Below are positions 50,443 to 61,828 of a stretch of DNA of 64,000 nt, piece after piece. Within the stretch, counting starts at the first letter, position 1. Each line of letters starts with the position of its first letter. Source of the stretch: Phymatolithon calcareum (taxonomy: Eukaryota > Rhodophyta > Florideophyceae > Hapalidiales); the NCBI GenBank assembly GCA_977006965.1, contig OZ345364.1, positions 434,001 to 498,000 of the forward strand. The letters run 5' to 3'. The position numbers and the translations under genes were made by a program. Below the pieces are notes generated by a model that saw nothing but the letters and a program-made list of their open reading frames with translations, had not been told where the DNA came from and searched no databases.

Positions 50443-51939
50443 ATGATCATAGGAAGCCGCATCGAATTATGTACGTTCAACATGGGAGGTTCGTCGGAAA
50501 CACCAGCCGCAGTTGAAGCCCTCATGGAAAGTCATCTCGTACAAGTATTGGGGATTTGTGAGACATTCCAAAAAGAAGGCTCTGCGATAAGGGTTAACTA
50601 TGACCTAATTTGCGCTACACGACCACAGGAAGGAGGAGAGAGACCTCGTGTTGGAGCTACACTCATAAGAGGCCAGGAAAACCTACAAAAGTCATCTTCA
50701 AGAGAGCGAAAAAAGTATACCACGCAGTGGTGGCGAATATTGCAATCATATCAATGGCCGTTTTTTATTGCAAGTTTTTAAAGCCCCACAGTCATACGAA
50801 TATACGAGCAAGGCTTCCTCAGGTGCTTCCCTCACTAGGGTGGCACTGCTCTAATGTCTGGTATTCTATCTGAGCCACTACCATGTACTCGGTTTTTTTT
50901 GATAGCTCTTCAGTCGCATATCAATATAAGAAATGAGGTGGCGTTCGAGAAGACATGAGAGAGGAAACAAGATGCATGCTGGTAATCATCGAAGTGAAAT
51001 TCAGAAGCAGAAAGGAAGCCATTGACTCCGCAATACGAGCGCTTTCTTATAGTTTCACGAAACTGTATCCAAGCGATTCGCAATGCGGGCATACGGTTTC
51101 TTTCGTGCTTTTCTTTATTTCATCGAATTTACCACTTGCGCGCAAAATCCAATCTAAGGAATACCAATTGTAGGGTAGGGAATTAAGCACCACGCAAGCA
51201 TAGACGATGTTATGATTTCCTTGTGCCTTTCGCAGAACACTATAAAAGCCGCCGAATTCATCCGTCGATGGAGTTCCGTAAGCACGTAAGAACAGAACCA
51301 TCGAAGTTTGCTTCACAGCGATACCGAGGGATAAGGTCGAGTAACCACAGTCTTGTGTTGAATATTGAACAGACTACTAAGTTACTCATTGCGAGTACCC
51401 CTAGCCCGTCTCAAAATTAAGCTCGAAACTGAAGTTTCGCGACATCTTCATAGTAATTTTCGAAATGTCGCTTCTTCTTTCAGTACTGGTCTTCTTCATT
51501 CTGCATACTCTCGATGATGCTTTTGCTGAAGAGCAAAATGTCATCTAGTGCCTTCTCAGTTGCCGCTCTGTCTTCTTCCTTGAGTTCATAGGCTGACAAG
51601 ACCATGGCCGTTGTGTACGTTTCGCCTTTAGCCAAAGAAGAAGACTACGGCACGGTTATTGCTTTACTCCACAAGTACTTCCGTGGAAAAGCTGTCATCA
51701 TGGGTAACCTGAACGCGAAACAGAGACTTTGGGACCGTAAGGGAAACCGGAGGGGCACCAAGATAGTATCGCGGGCGACGAGGCACAACTGGCGAATAAG
51801 GACTGCGAGCAGCCTCACATTCGTGAAAAATCAAGGGAGAAGCAATATCAATATATTTCTTACAAAGTCAGCAGAAGCTGAAGTTCCGTATGATCAGAAC
51901 GTATCATGGGATGGTAACACAGAGCACACACCGGTTCGA
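50443..51939 (+). pseudogene. LINE-C endonuclease remnant (copy 2), split by LINE-A
   Basis: 50443-50760: start of ORF2, 'IELCTFNMGGSSETPAAVEA', 'VQVLGICETFQKEG' (E of the ETH-like motif) and 'RPRVGATLI', then a frame change. 51604-51939: 'MAVVYVSPLAKEEDYG', 'VIMGNLNAKQRLWD' (catalytic Asp of GDLN is Asn here), 'NINIFLTKSAEAEV' and the terminal 'TEHTPVRF' (H of the SDH-like motif). APE-type nuclease that nicks the target. The D to N change would abolish activity. Confidence 0.8.
50761..51603 (-). mobile_element. LINE-A 5'-truncated insertion in LINE-C
   Basis: Minus strand. It starts at the last codons of ORF2 (51603-51480, 'KALDDILLFSKSIIESMQNE') and ends with the family-A tail (AAAGCCCCACAGTCATACG on plus) and a T run at 50761-50766. 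Target duplication ATGGCCG (50754-50760 and 51604-51610). About 450 bp in the middle (50900-51400) is longer than other LINE-A 3' UTRs and may hold a further unrecognised insert. Confidence 0.85.
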
Positions 51940-52316
51940 TTCCTGTAGAAGAAGAAGAAGTGTAAGTTTTTTATTTAAAAGTTACCAACGCATCTGCAGA
52001 CGCTTGGGGCAACTTTGCGAAGTCCATTGGGCCACAAACAGGGTCTATCGTTCTTGTTCTTGTATGTTAGCGTGGTCGATTTCGACACGGTCTGGCTGAA
52101 ATATCAAAACCTACCTCTGGCTTAGAGCCTCGATTGGGAAAAATATTCCACTGTCTTGAGTCGCGGGTTTCAGTTTTCGAGAGTGGCCTTGGCCGCCTGA
52201 TACATGGCAAGTATTTCGTCGAGTGCTCTCCTTGTAAAAGCACTTTCTTCATAATATTATGATAGCTTGTCTTTTGATAGGCCTGACTTGAGATCTTCGA
52301 TAGCATCCTTTCCAGT

Positions 52317-53682
52317 TTATCCAGTTAGGTCTATGAGCTCGGAGGTGCTCATCGGCGGGAACATTCCAAATGCCCATTTCATGGCCAGGGTCCTGTACCT
52401 CCTTGACTTGAAGCACAAGGGAGGTGGCAGTGTGGTCTTGATACTCGGGATGGGGCGTTTTTTTCCTTTTTCCACTTTCGTGGCAGCTTCCAGGATCTTT
52501 TGTCTTTCGTATTGCTTGATGTGTGTGCGAGGCGTAGTTTCATACGCCGTTCTGAAGAGGTGAGGGTTTACTTTGGCGTGGGTTACGTCCAGATTTGCGT
52601 TTTCGATCTCCTTCGGTTGTCGCACCTGTGTCGGTTTTGAATCAAGATTTTCCGCGTGCCTCATTAGTCTTCGCCCAAACAGTCTTGCAAGTATATCCCT
52701 TCTGTCCTTCGGCTTCACAATACGGCACATCGCTCTGCTTCTATCTGCACTCCTTCTGCCCGGTTTCCCAAATATTTGGTCGAAGAACATCGAATCCATC
52801 TTCTTGATCTCAAGCTCCACTTTGGGTGTCCATGGTGTCAGATGTACTGCATACTCCCACCTCGACTGTACAAGAGACTTGTACAACCTGATTGACCTCG
52901 CCGGGTGCACGCCGTTCGTGAAGACCCCAAGGCGCCTCAGCGTTCCAAGAACATATTTGGAGTTCTTGATTCTTTCGATAAGTTTGGAATCTGATATCCC
53001 ATCCTCGGTTATCGTAACACCAAGGTATAGATACATGAAATCTATAGTTTCGTCGTATCAGCTTGTCCAATGCCATCTCGATGATTTTCCGGGTATGGCT
53101 AAGCAGCGAGATGGGACGGTAGCTTTCCGGCTTGCTAGTTTCTCCGCCCTTATAGATTGAGACGACTTTCGTTCTTTTCCACTCCAATGGGGTCGTTTGA
53201 AGCCGGCCGCAGGCTTGCCATAACGCGAACAACAGTCTGGTGCTCAGTTTGGGGTCTATCTTCAGCATCTCGTTCTTAACTTGGTCCAGTCCCGGGGCTT
53301 TTCCAATGGGACTCGATAAAATTGCCGATTCTATGTCATGGCGGAACGTCCATTCTCGGCTGAATTCTCTGGTGTCGCCTCTCCATGTATTTTTTGCCGA
53401 GCATACTTTGGCAATGTGAGCAAGGAACAAGCTCGGTGGGAGCTCCGTACCTTGCTTCATGTTCTCCTTGTATCTTCGTGTGAGAGCTCTTGCCATCTTC
53501 GATGTTTTCTCAATTGCGGTAGCCGCCGGTAGCTCGTCGAGCTCGTCGAGGAATCGGGTGTATGACGTGTTTTTCGCAGCCCACACTGCCCTTTTCATTT
53601 TCGCCTTAAGTTTCTTGTGTATCTCCACATCTGACTCAGTGTTGGACCGTGCGTCCTGTCCAGATTGATTTTTTTGCGCCAT
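52317..53682 (-). pseudogene. LINE-B reverse transcriptase with catalytic core deleted
   Basis: 53682-53040 encodes the N-terminal linker and RT fingers ('GKAPGLDQVKNEMLKID', 'YRPISLLSHTRKII', 'ALDKLIRR'). At about 53036 it jumps directly to 'LGVTITEDGISDSKLIERI', the segment after the palm, and goes on to the stop ('FGKPGRRSADRSRAM', 'KWAFGMFPPMSTSELIDLTG'). About 150 residues with both catalytic motifs (the AF-Y-D and FADD regions, judged from LINE-A) are missing, and the frame shifts at the junction. It cannot copy RNA. Ends and tail are intact. Confidence 0.85.
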
Positions 53683-54569
53683 GGTCGGGGTAGAGCTTTC
53701 ACTATGGAGTCGTAAACATCGTTAAGGTTCTTTTCCGTCCTAGACTCATTGAGTCTCATGATGAGTGCGGGGAGCACAATGTTATACTCGACGCGGTCGT
53801 TATCGACAACCTCAGTCTCAGAAAGCCGTCGTGTCACAATAACTTCTTTTGTCCTCGGAAGTTGCCGCCTTGATGGGATTCGAACCATTACGGGCTTGTG
53901 CTGCAGATTTCCTAGCCAGGGTCCTGGGGGCGATGAGACTTTTCCCGGTTCAATTTGCTTGCTTAGGAAAAAGTCGATATTACTTTCTCCATTGTAAGTG
54001 ATGCACGTGTTTTCAATTCTGCAGTGGGCCTCCCATCTGTGTTTTTGCAACCATCCCCAAAGGAAGGCGCGTCTTCCATTTGTCTTCTTGTCCCATAATT
54101 TGTGGCGCGCATTCCAGTCCCCCATCGCCAAGGCTGGTCCTCTGCTGTGCGACTGCAGCATTGACAAGCATCTTTGTACTTCGTTTTCATTCGTACCTTT
54201 AAGAGCGGCTGAGGGTGATATATAGCAGACAGAGACGAAAACCTTTCCAACCTGCGCAATTATCACCTGGAAGTTTCTTTCAGCTTTCTTGAAGATTACT
54301 CGCCAGCCGACCGAGTTCGCGAATATGAGTGCCACACCTCCCTGTGGCTTATCTGATGTGTTCTCACATGGACGAGGAGCCCCAATTTGGGGATAGCTCG
54401 TCCGAACTTTCCCCTCTGCCTTGCAGTGAGTTTCCGTGACTCCCACCACTGCACATCCGTGCTCCCTTATAAGTTTCTCCGCATAGACTCCTGCTTCTCT
54501 CGAGCCGCCTACGTTTATAGTGGCGACTTGCAGGCTTCTTCTAGTTATCACTTTCCTTCCTTGCGTCAC
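53595..54569 (-). pseudogene. LINE-B APE-type endonuclease
   Basis: About 320 codons, open and undamaged (first codon GTG, so the true start may be upstream). 'VATINVGGSREAGVYAEKL' has the N-terminal Asn. 'VVGVTETHCK' has the catalytic Glu. 'LAMGDWNARHKLWD' has Asp/Asn, 'ITYNGESNIDFFLS' follows, and 'NLQHKPVMV' is the His motif. This is the exonuclease-endonuclease-phosphatase fold used by LINEs to nick DNA. It follows ORF1 after 22 bp. At 'PRPWRKKINLD' the frame meets the RT frame at an A7 run (near 53670) and the two are offset by -1. Confidence 0.82.
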
Positions 54570-54591
54570 CGTTGGGCGCAGGCTCGGAACT

Positions 54592-54918
54592 TCACATCTT
54601 GATCTTCAACGGGCACGGTACGGGCATTGCGGGCTCTGTTTCCTCCGCATACCGTCTGTTCTGTTCTTCCAATAGGAGATCATTTCCTTTTTCTGCCTGT
54701 CTTTTGTACCAAAGTCGGGCACCGGCATCAATCCTTGGAAGCCTAGAGCATCGTGTCGTGCGCAGTACAGCAGCATGTAGGTTCCTGGTTCGCCTCTCCA
54801 TCTGGTCCACGATCTTTCCTTTCCTCAACGAGTCTCCAAACATATTGAAATTCTGGAGATGTTCCATCCCCGCAGCTTTCAGCTCGTTCAGCGTATCTGC
54901 GGTACATGATCTGCCTGT
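54592..54918 (-). pseudogene. LINE-B ORF1 C-terminal part
   Basis: About 108 codons ending at 54592 ('ELKAAGMEHLQNFNMFGD', 'RNLHAAVLRTTRCSRL', 'ARLWYKRQAEKGNDLLLEEQ'). It resembles in layout the ORF1 C-terminus of LINE-C (an 'R-x-L-x-x-V/A' helix, then 'W-Y-x-x-x-Q-x-K'). It is cut at its 5' side by gypsy2, and beyond gypsy2 only 9 bp of LINE-B remain, so the element was already 5'-truncated. An open frame runs from inside the LTR (55059) into it. Confidence 0.6.
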
Positions 54919-55167
54919 TGTAATCACTGCTCGTGAAAAGATGAAGGATGGTTTATCTTGAAAAGGGGTGATCTCTCTCAAATGAGATGGTGAGATGGTC
55001 TCCACTAAAACTACGAAGGGGGAACTGCTTAAATACGCATCCCATTGCCTTCCAGTCATGGGATTTGCTGGAAGCCTATTGCGTGCTTCCTGCTCGCAGA
55101 ACTAAATCGGAATTTAGGTCGCCTATTCCTGCAGCTTCTGGCGCCACTGCATTATTGCGTGTCTACA
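54919..55167 (-). repeat. 3' LTR of gypsy2 (main part)
   Basis: 249 bp, matching the 5' LTR except for seven bases. Its first 12 bases also exist at 57088-57099 because LINE-A inserted inside the LTR and duplicated the site. Confidence 0.93.
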
Positions 55168-55169
55168 GT

Positions 55170-57087
55170 TTTTTTTTTTTCTTTTCAAGTTTATTTCAAA
55201 GCCCCACAGACTTCCGAAGATATGGGCAAGGCTTCCTCTGATGCTACCTACCTTTGTGTAGCTCACAAAACGTCCACCAGAATGGAGGACGGGAAAACTC
55301 AGGACTCAAAGTAGTCCTATTTCAGTCCTCTACGGGATTGTTAGTGCTTGGTCTCGACCACTTTTTGTCTTGCCTTCTGCGGATTAATACAAGCCTTCTT
55401 CGGTCTCCATGCGTTCTATAAGTGTCTTGCTAAATAGTAAGAGCTCATCCAGCGCCTTTTCTGTTTCCAGTCGTTTTTCTCCTTCAAGTTCGTACCCTGC
55501 TAACGTGCGTTCAAGGGTTTCCATATGCTCTCTGGCTCTGGTGCCGAATTCTTCAGTCATACTTGTTGTTGACACCTGTGGGAATCTGCCGCACGCATAC
55601 TGCAGCGCTAGTTGTCTGTGCTTCACCTTGGGGAACTTGAGGATTGCCGGCAATTCTCTTGTCTTGTCGTACGGTATCTTTCTTTTCCGCTTCGATTCTA
55701 GGCGGTCTCCTTCCATTTCCAGAAATTTCGATCGAAGTGTTTGCGACGATTGGTTCGTTTGGATATGCTTTACAGCTTCACCGAACGGCTCTCTGGTCTC
55801 CATCGTGGCGATATCTTTCCTCGTGTACTGTCATTCATGGTTGTTTCTTCTTTCGGGCACTTCTTTTGAATACATACGTTCTTTCGCCTTGTTCCTTCTC
55901 AGCATTTTGAAGGCCAAGATTTCTCGTCGATGTGCGGCCGCCTGGATCCGGCACAGGAGACGGAGCCTATCCGTCCTTCCTCGGGCCAGTGGCCCGAATA
56001 CTTGATTGAAGAATGTTGCTTCTACTTCCTTGACAGCATTTTGTACGTCTTCTGTCCAGGGCGTTAAGTGCATTGCGTACTCCCAGCGTGGCTGTACTAG
56101 CGCCTTGTATATCTGAATACACTTCTGTATACTCAGCCCTTTCTTGAACACTCCCAGTGTACGCAACTCGTACACGGCCGTCCTTGCTTTCTTTAGTCGT
56201 TGCATCATTAACGTATCTGTGACTCCTCCGGGGTCTATGGATACTCCAAGGTACGTGACCTCCGGAACTTGTGCTAGTACCTTGTTCGCTAGCTTGAATG
56301 TCTTGCCCAATGTTTCCTCTGATTCGAGGACTTCGCTTTTCCCTTGTTTAGTGTTCCAAGTCATATCTCGCTCTTGTGCCCATTGGGTAGCTATATCCAA
56401 TAGTCCTTGCAGTGCAGCGGGTGATTTCGCAGAGAGAAGAACATCGTCTGCGAAGAGGATAGCCGGTACTTCAGCCCAAGTTTTTGATGCCCGGCTCATT
56501 CGCTCGGCGAATTCATCCATGAAGATGTTGTAGAGGCTTGGACTGAGAGGGGACCCTTGTGGGACCCCCCTGTCCACTAGAAACCAGTTCCTGTTCGCAT
56601 CACCAATTGTTGCTACCCAGGATGGTGTCAAGAACGCCTCGGCCATTGCGCAGATCTCCTTGGGCAGTACTTGTCTCATTCTGTTCACCAAGTGTACTCT
56701 CGGTACTGTGTCGTAGGCAGCCTTAAGGTCCAATACTGCTACACATCTCTGATCCTCTTTTAGTAGCTCAGTGGCTCTTAGGATGGCCAGTTCAGTGCTC
56801 TTCCCCTTTTGGAACCCAAGCTGATACCAGTGGTTTGAGTATACTGTGCGCAGCTTCATATCAATCGCTGTCTCAATAATTTTCCTTGCGTAGCTCAGCA
56901 AGGAAATCGGTCGGTAGTTTCCGGGGTCCTCGTGTGCCCCCTTCTTGTGTATTGGGACGAGGAGCGCTTTCTGCCAGTGCAGAGGCGTGTCTCCACATCT
57001 CCCGCAGGCCTCCCACAAGGCTGTAAGCACTTCGGCATTGAGTGATATATCGACTTTTAGCATTTCAGCCTTCACCTCGTCTAAGCC
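55170..57087 (-). mobile_element. LINE-A insertion inside the gypsy2 3' LTR
   Basis: 1918 bp on minus, 5'-truncated within RT, ending in the family-A tail (GGGGCTTTGAAATAAACTTG) and an A-rich run. The 14-bp target duplication TGCGTGTCTACAGT (55156-55169 and 57088-57101) is the LTR terminus itself. It is the youngest event in the nest, since it cuts gypsy2. Confidence 0.93.
55384..57087 (-). pseudogene. LINE-A ORF2 (RT to C-terminus), one nonsense codon
   Basis: The frame is continuous from the truncation point ('LDEVKAEMLKVDISL') to the stop at 55384 except for one TGA at 55831-55833. RT motifs: 'YRPISLLSYARKIIE', 'GFQKGKSTELAIL', 'VAVLDLKAAYDTVPR' (catalytic Asp), 'GVPQGSPLSPSLYNIFMDEF', 'AILFADDVLLSAKS' (catalytic FADD) and 'TYLGVSIDPGGVTDT'. 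After the stop: 'KIPYDKTRELPAILKFPKVK'. At the aligned place the copy at 405-2540 reads Leu. An ATG at 57300 in the gypsy2 tail happens to be in frame, giving a 489-codon fusion of gypsy2 antisense-free tail and RT. The best preserved LINE RT in the window. Confidence 0.9.
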
Positions 57088-57119
57088 TGCGTGTCTACAG
57101 TGCCCCATACACTCGAAGA

Positions 57120-60100
57120 TTGTATTAATCATTGATTCGCAATACTTGCTTGGCCTTCTTCGCCAGATTTTTCTTGCGTGTGTTGGACAAAAATACTGCA
57201 AGCTCTTCAGGTACATCTTCATGAAGTTATTCAATCTTCTCCCACGTCCAATCGCTTTTGTCCGGCAAACCTGACCACTGAACTTGAACGAAGATTCCAT
57301 CTGTTGCTTCTCCTATATCCACGAGTTTTTCAATCATCTAGTACTTAGTCTCAGAGTGTTCTGCTTGTTTCGTCAGCTCCTTGCTTGCCTTTTTTCCGTC
57401 AACCTTAGCACGGTACAATTGCATTCTGCTCGCATGGACTCGATCCGTTTTCCCATCCACTATGCTTGTCACATCGTAGACCAATTCGCTGACAATTGCA
57501 GTCACATGCTTAGGACTGATCCATTTGAACTCCAATTTGTGCTTCTTCTTCTTGCCGTCCGGAACACGTACAACCACAAAATCACCTAATTGGAATTGGT
57601 GACTCACGATATTCGTGTTTTTGTTATGTTGCTTGATTTGCTTCAACCCATTCTTGCTAATTTTTTCCGCGACATCTTTGTGCATGTTCTCAATTGCAGA
57701 CTGAAGCGTGTTAATCTCCAGTAATTGTATAGCCCTTGCCTTTTCCATGCTTCTCATCTTCCCATTATGTGTCTCGCAGTCAATGACTAATTGCGTGCGC
57801 GTTGGCTTGATACCAGTCATGACTTGAAGCGGACTTCTGTATGTTCCATCAGTGTTGGAGCCCAGCCTCTTGAGGGGACATTCGTTGATAATAGTCATCA
57901 ACATGCCTGCCACCGCAGTCCAATCCTGGGGCGCGAGTTTCAATTCGGACAAAAGAGCGTTGCAAGCAGCAAGAACAGTTCGCATTACTCTTTCCACGGT
58001 TCCGTTCACCCACGGGGAGTATGCTACCGTGAATGAGTGTCTGATTTTGTGGACATCGGCGAGATTTTCCATCAAAACGTTCTTGAAATGAGATCCTTGG
58101 TCGGATACCCAGTTGTTCATAACAGTGAATGTCCGCATCCACCTTGCCAGTTCTTCAGCTGCTGTGTCCGCATTTGCAGCGACGGATGGACAGAGCCACA
58201 CATAGGATGATAAATCATCCTTGATAACGAAAATGTAATTGTGCCCGGTAGTACTTGAACCCATATACAAAAAATCGAAATGTATAACTTCGTTGGGCTT
58301 ATTTCCGTGTAATACCGATGAAAGTGAGCGTGGAATCTTGGTACCGCTTTCGATATGATGCAGTGAATACACTTCTTCACGAACTCCTTGCAATCAATGA
58401 CAATTAAGTCCCACCAAAACTTCTCTTTCAGAGCGCTGCTTGTTGAGTCGAATCCTCTGTGTCCTCCTGCACTGCAATGTGCTACAGTCAGAAGTTTAAG
58501 CTGGAGTTCGAGTGATTCATCTGGGATCCATGCTTGTTTGCTTAGATAGTACAGATCCCCTTCTTTCTTAGCCGCTTTTGCCGGCCTTGATTTTTCATGC
58601 TTGTTCTGTTCCGTGATGATCATTTGTGATGTTGGCCACACAAAATCTTCGCTGAACGGTGATTTCACGATGTCGTTTTCTATCGATGTATCAGAAACCC
58701 TGCGACTCATGACTTTCTTGCCTCTGTACCCGGACAGCCAACGTGACATAATATCAGGCATAACGTTTCGCTCGCCTTCCACATGATCAATTGTGTACGA
58801 GAACGCCGATAAGTAAACGGCCCATCTTTGAACTTTGCTGATCACATGGCTGCCAATCGTCGGTACCATTGCCATCGGATGAAATGCAAATAGCAGGTTT
58901 CTATGATCAGTGTATAGTTGGATGTTTGCTTCCCCTGCGAGCATGTAGTCGAGCTTCCGGAAACACTTCACAATGGAATAGGCTTCCTGCTCAAATGTAC
59001 TCCACCGTTCTTGTGCTCTCTTGAAAGATGAACTAAGAAATGCCAACGGCTCATGCTTTTGTTCCATTATGTCCTTGGTCAGTTCACTCTCATCACAATT
59101 GCGAGACCACGGCAGCCCAATGCGCATCCGAGGCATCCGTAAATATACAGATAGCTTTTTCATAATCTCGGTGTGATAGCTTTACCGCATTTCGGAGAGT
59201 TTCTTGCAACGACTTGAATGAATGTTCATGCTCTGATCCCCATCCGAGGCTGTCCAACGAAAATTTTTGAATCGCTTTCTTCTTTCGTGACCCCGCTTTG
59301 TCGTAAGCAATTTCCAGAATGCTGCGTAGCGCTTCACTTCGATGTGCAAAATCAGGTATGCTTGTAGCCATCCACTGGACGCAGTGTAAGTATTGGCATA
59401 GCTCTGCTGCATTTTCTGGCATATGTAGCTCCTTGAGACAACTGAGTCTTCGGCGATCACATTGTATCCCTTGTTCGTCAATCAGTCGGCCGCACCAACG
59501 TACTTGCAGACTTCCTCGCGCTGATTTTGAGTTTTCTTTACTCACAGATCTTGAGACATTCTTTCAATGCATTTAAAAGACTTGCTTCTGTTTTTGCGTG
59601 AAAAAGAAAATCGTCAAGCCAAGCCTTCAAAAATTCTCGCAGGCTCACAAAGCACGGTTCGACACGGGATTGAAAATTCGCTCCGCTGTTCATCGCACCT
59701 TGTAATGTCCGTAATGGCTTGAATATCCCGGATGGCGTGTGGAAACTGTGCGCATTGTGACCTTCTTCGTCCAGGGGTAGTTGCCAGTACCCGCTGCAAA
59801 AGTCCATCGTAGCAAAGAACTTGCTCCCAGCGATATCCATGAGTTCTGGATCAATATTCGGCATTGGCCATGATACAGGTACAGTCCTTGCATTCGCCGG
59901 GGTTAAATCGAACGTCAATCGATAATTTGCTGGTGGTGCTTTGGGTACCAACAGTGGTGCTGCGGCCCACGTGGCGTTTGAGTTAGGCGCAATAAACCCA
60001 TACTCCTCTAGCTTCGACATATACTTGGACATGAAATCGCGTTGATCAGCTGTGTATCGCCTCTGCTTGCAAATCACTGGTGTGGTGCCGGGCTTCAATA

Positions 60101-61805
60101 CGACTTTCATCGGCTCGACGTTCGCAGGCGGATCATTTCCAAGGCGTAATCTGAAAACATCTCGATACTTTTCCAGCATCTCGCTTAACGTTTCCTGTCC
60201 CGATTTTGACAGCCCTTCTTCCGCTGCTTTAGTCAACATTTTTGCCATAGCTTCGTCCATCTCCTCCATGGTATCGATACCTAAGTCCAACCAATCTTCA
60301 TCACTGTCAGATCCCTCATCGTAATCATAAGCGGCCTTGTCGGAATGATATACTCCATCGGACATGATTCTTGCAATAGATCCTTCACGATACTGTTTTT
60401 CATGGATGAGATCATCAGCTTGAACAACACCTTCATATCGATCACATGCTGCTTTCAGGACGGCTTTTGTGTCCAGTCCAAGTGCTTCGAGTATTGGTCG
60501 TCCAAGTAGAGGCGCGTTAACCTCTTGATTTGCAACTTGCCACACCAATTCTCGTATTGTGAGCGTTTTTGCATGTCGGATGAAGAGTTCTGTAGTAACC
60601 TTCAATTCCTTATTACAGGAGATATAAATAGGTTCGTTCTCTGAATTGGTTGCTGCTGCCAATCCATATTTGCGCTCATTTATGAACGTCTTTGTTTCAA
60701 TTTGGGCCCCGGTTTCCATTAACGTTGCATAAAGGTCCGGAGGCATCAGATTGATATCTGAGCCCGCATCCGCGCATATCGTTCTTGACTCCACTCCGCC
60801 AAATCTTGCCTTGATGAGTGTGGTATTTGTTGGATATGCGTCCCTGTTTCGGCTCGACACTTTCTTCGCGCCTTTCTTGTTGTTTTTCTTCTTCTTGTGT
60901 TCCTCTATTAGCCGTTTCTTCTCGTCTTCCTCGCAATCTTCGCAGTCGCTCATGAAGTGCCTTTTTCCATTGGTCTTACATGGAGGATTAAGACATAGTG
61001 GAATTTTTTTCTTTGGTTTCGTGTCCACTTTAGATTCAGATGGTTGTGTTTTCTTCGGTGTTGAGGTTGTGCCCTTATGGTGCATACCTTCCGCCCTTTG
61101 GGATATTTCAGCTTCCTGGCATAACAAATTGATATAGGCTCTGAGGTCCTCCTTCAATCCTTGCTGATATTCGAGGTGCCTTTCCATTACCTTCTTCAAA
61201 TTTGTTGGGAAAACCTTATCCTGCATGAGGGCTATAGTTTTCTTCGGATTTTTTTGCTTGAAGTTCGGGTACCCAGCTTCTTCCAATCTTGAGAAGAAAT
61301 TTGTAGCAAATTCCAGAATCCTTGCCTCCGCTTGCACGACGTGCATTGGCATTCGAAAGTTCTTTAACGCCTTCTCTATGATTTCCGGGTGTACCTGTTC
61401 GTCTTCATTCTTCTGCACCAAACCTTCAACAAATTTTTGAATATCGTTCGATGTCAGAGCTCCAGCTGTTTTAGCTCTTGATATGTCATTGAACTTCCCT
61501 AGGAAGAACATTGACTCGAGGATGCTCCTATCGATTGACACCTTGTAAGATGCCACCGTCATCGATGGGACTTCCTTCTTCTTCTCGTTGACTTCATCTT
61601 CGTACCGTTTCCTCTCCTTCAAAAACCCTGTCACAACTCTTGGGTCGAGACTCCGTAAAATCGAATGGCTCACAGGTTGGAATAGTGCGGCGGTTGGTTT
61701 CCGATCGGTAGGTTGCGCCGATGATTGACTTCCACTTTCCACGGTTCGATGGTCGTCAATTTCCAAATCAAAACTTGAAGGATCTTCCTCTTATCACTCA
61801 GACAT
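57120..61805 (-). pseudogene. Gypsy2 gag-pol
   Basis: The likely start ATG is at 61805-61803, but codons 4 and 5 are TGA and TAA, after which the frame is open for about 740 codons to 59538. Gag ends with 'CLNPPCKTNGKRHFMSDCED'. Protease is 'CADAGSDINLM', RT 'ATMDFCSGYWQLPL' and 'KAWLDDFLFHA'. A shift near 59545 leads to 'RWCGRLIDEQG' and RNase H 'FTDASDAHWAAVV', a second near 59095 to 'YTDHRNLLFAF', and a third near 58390 to the integrase ('VIHFDFLYMG', 'WVSDQGSHFKN', 'VNGTVERVMR', all three catalytic residues kept). TAA stops at 57338 and within the chromo-like end ('VQVQWSGLPDKSDWTW') follow. About 40-50% similar to gypsy1 by eye. Confidence 0.9.
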
Positions 61806-61808
61806 GCT

Positions 61809-61828
61809 CCTGCAGGAAAGAAATTTCT
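61809..61828 (-). promoter_or_regulatory. Palindromic leader at the primer-site position of gypsy2
   Basis: AGAAATTTCT (61819-61828) and CCTGCAGG (61809-61816) directly inside the 5' LTR, the same pair and order as in gypsy1 with a 2-nt instead of 4-nt spacer. No TGG-type tRNA site. Confidence 0.6.

Noticed and set aside
47584-52306. Short frames such as 'RRRSVSFLFKSYQRICRRLGQL' pieces (RRRSVSFLFKSYQ, RICRRLGQL) repeated at 47640 and 51950
   Set aside because: They are antisense translations of the LINE-B 3' end module, not genes.
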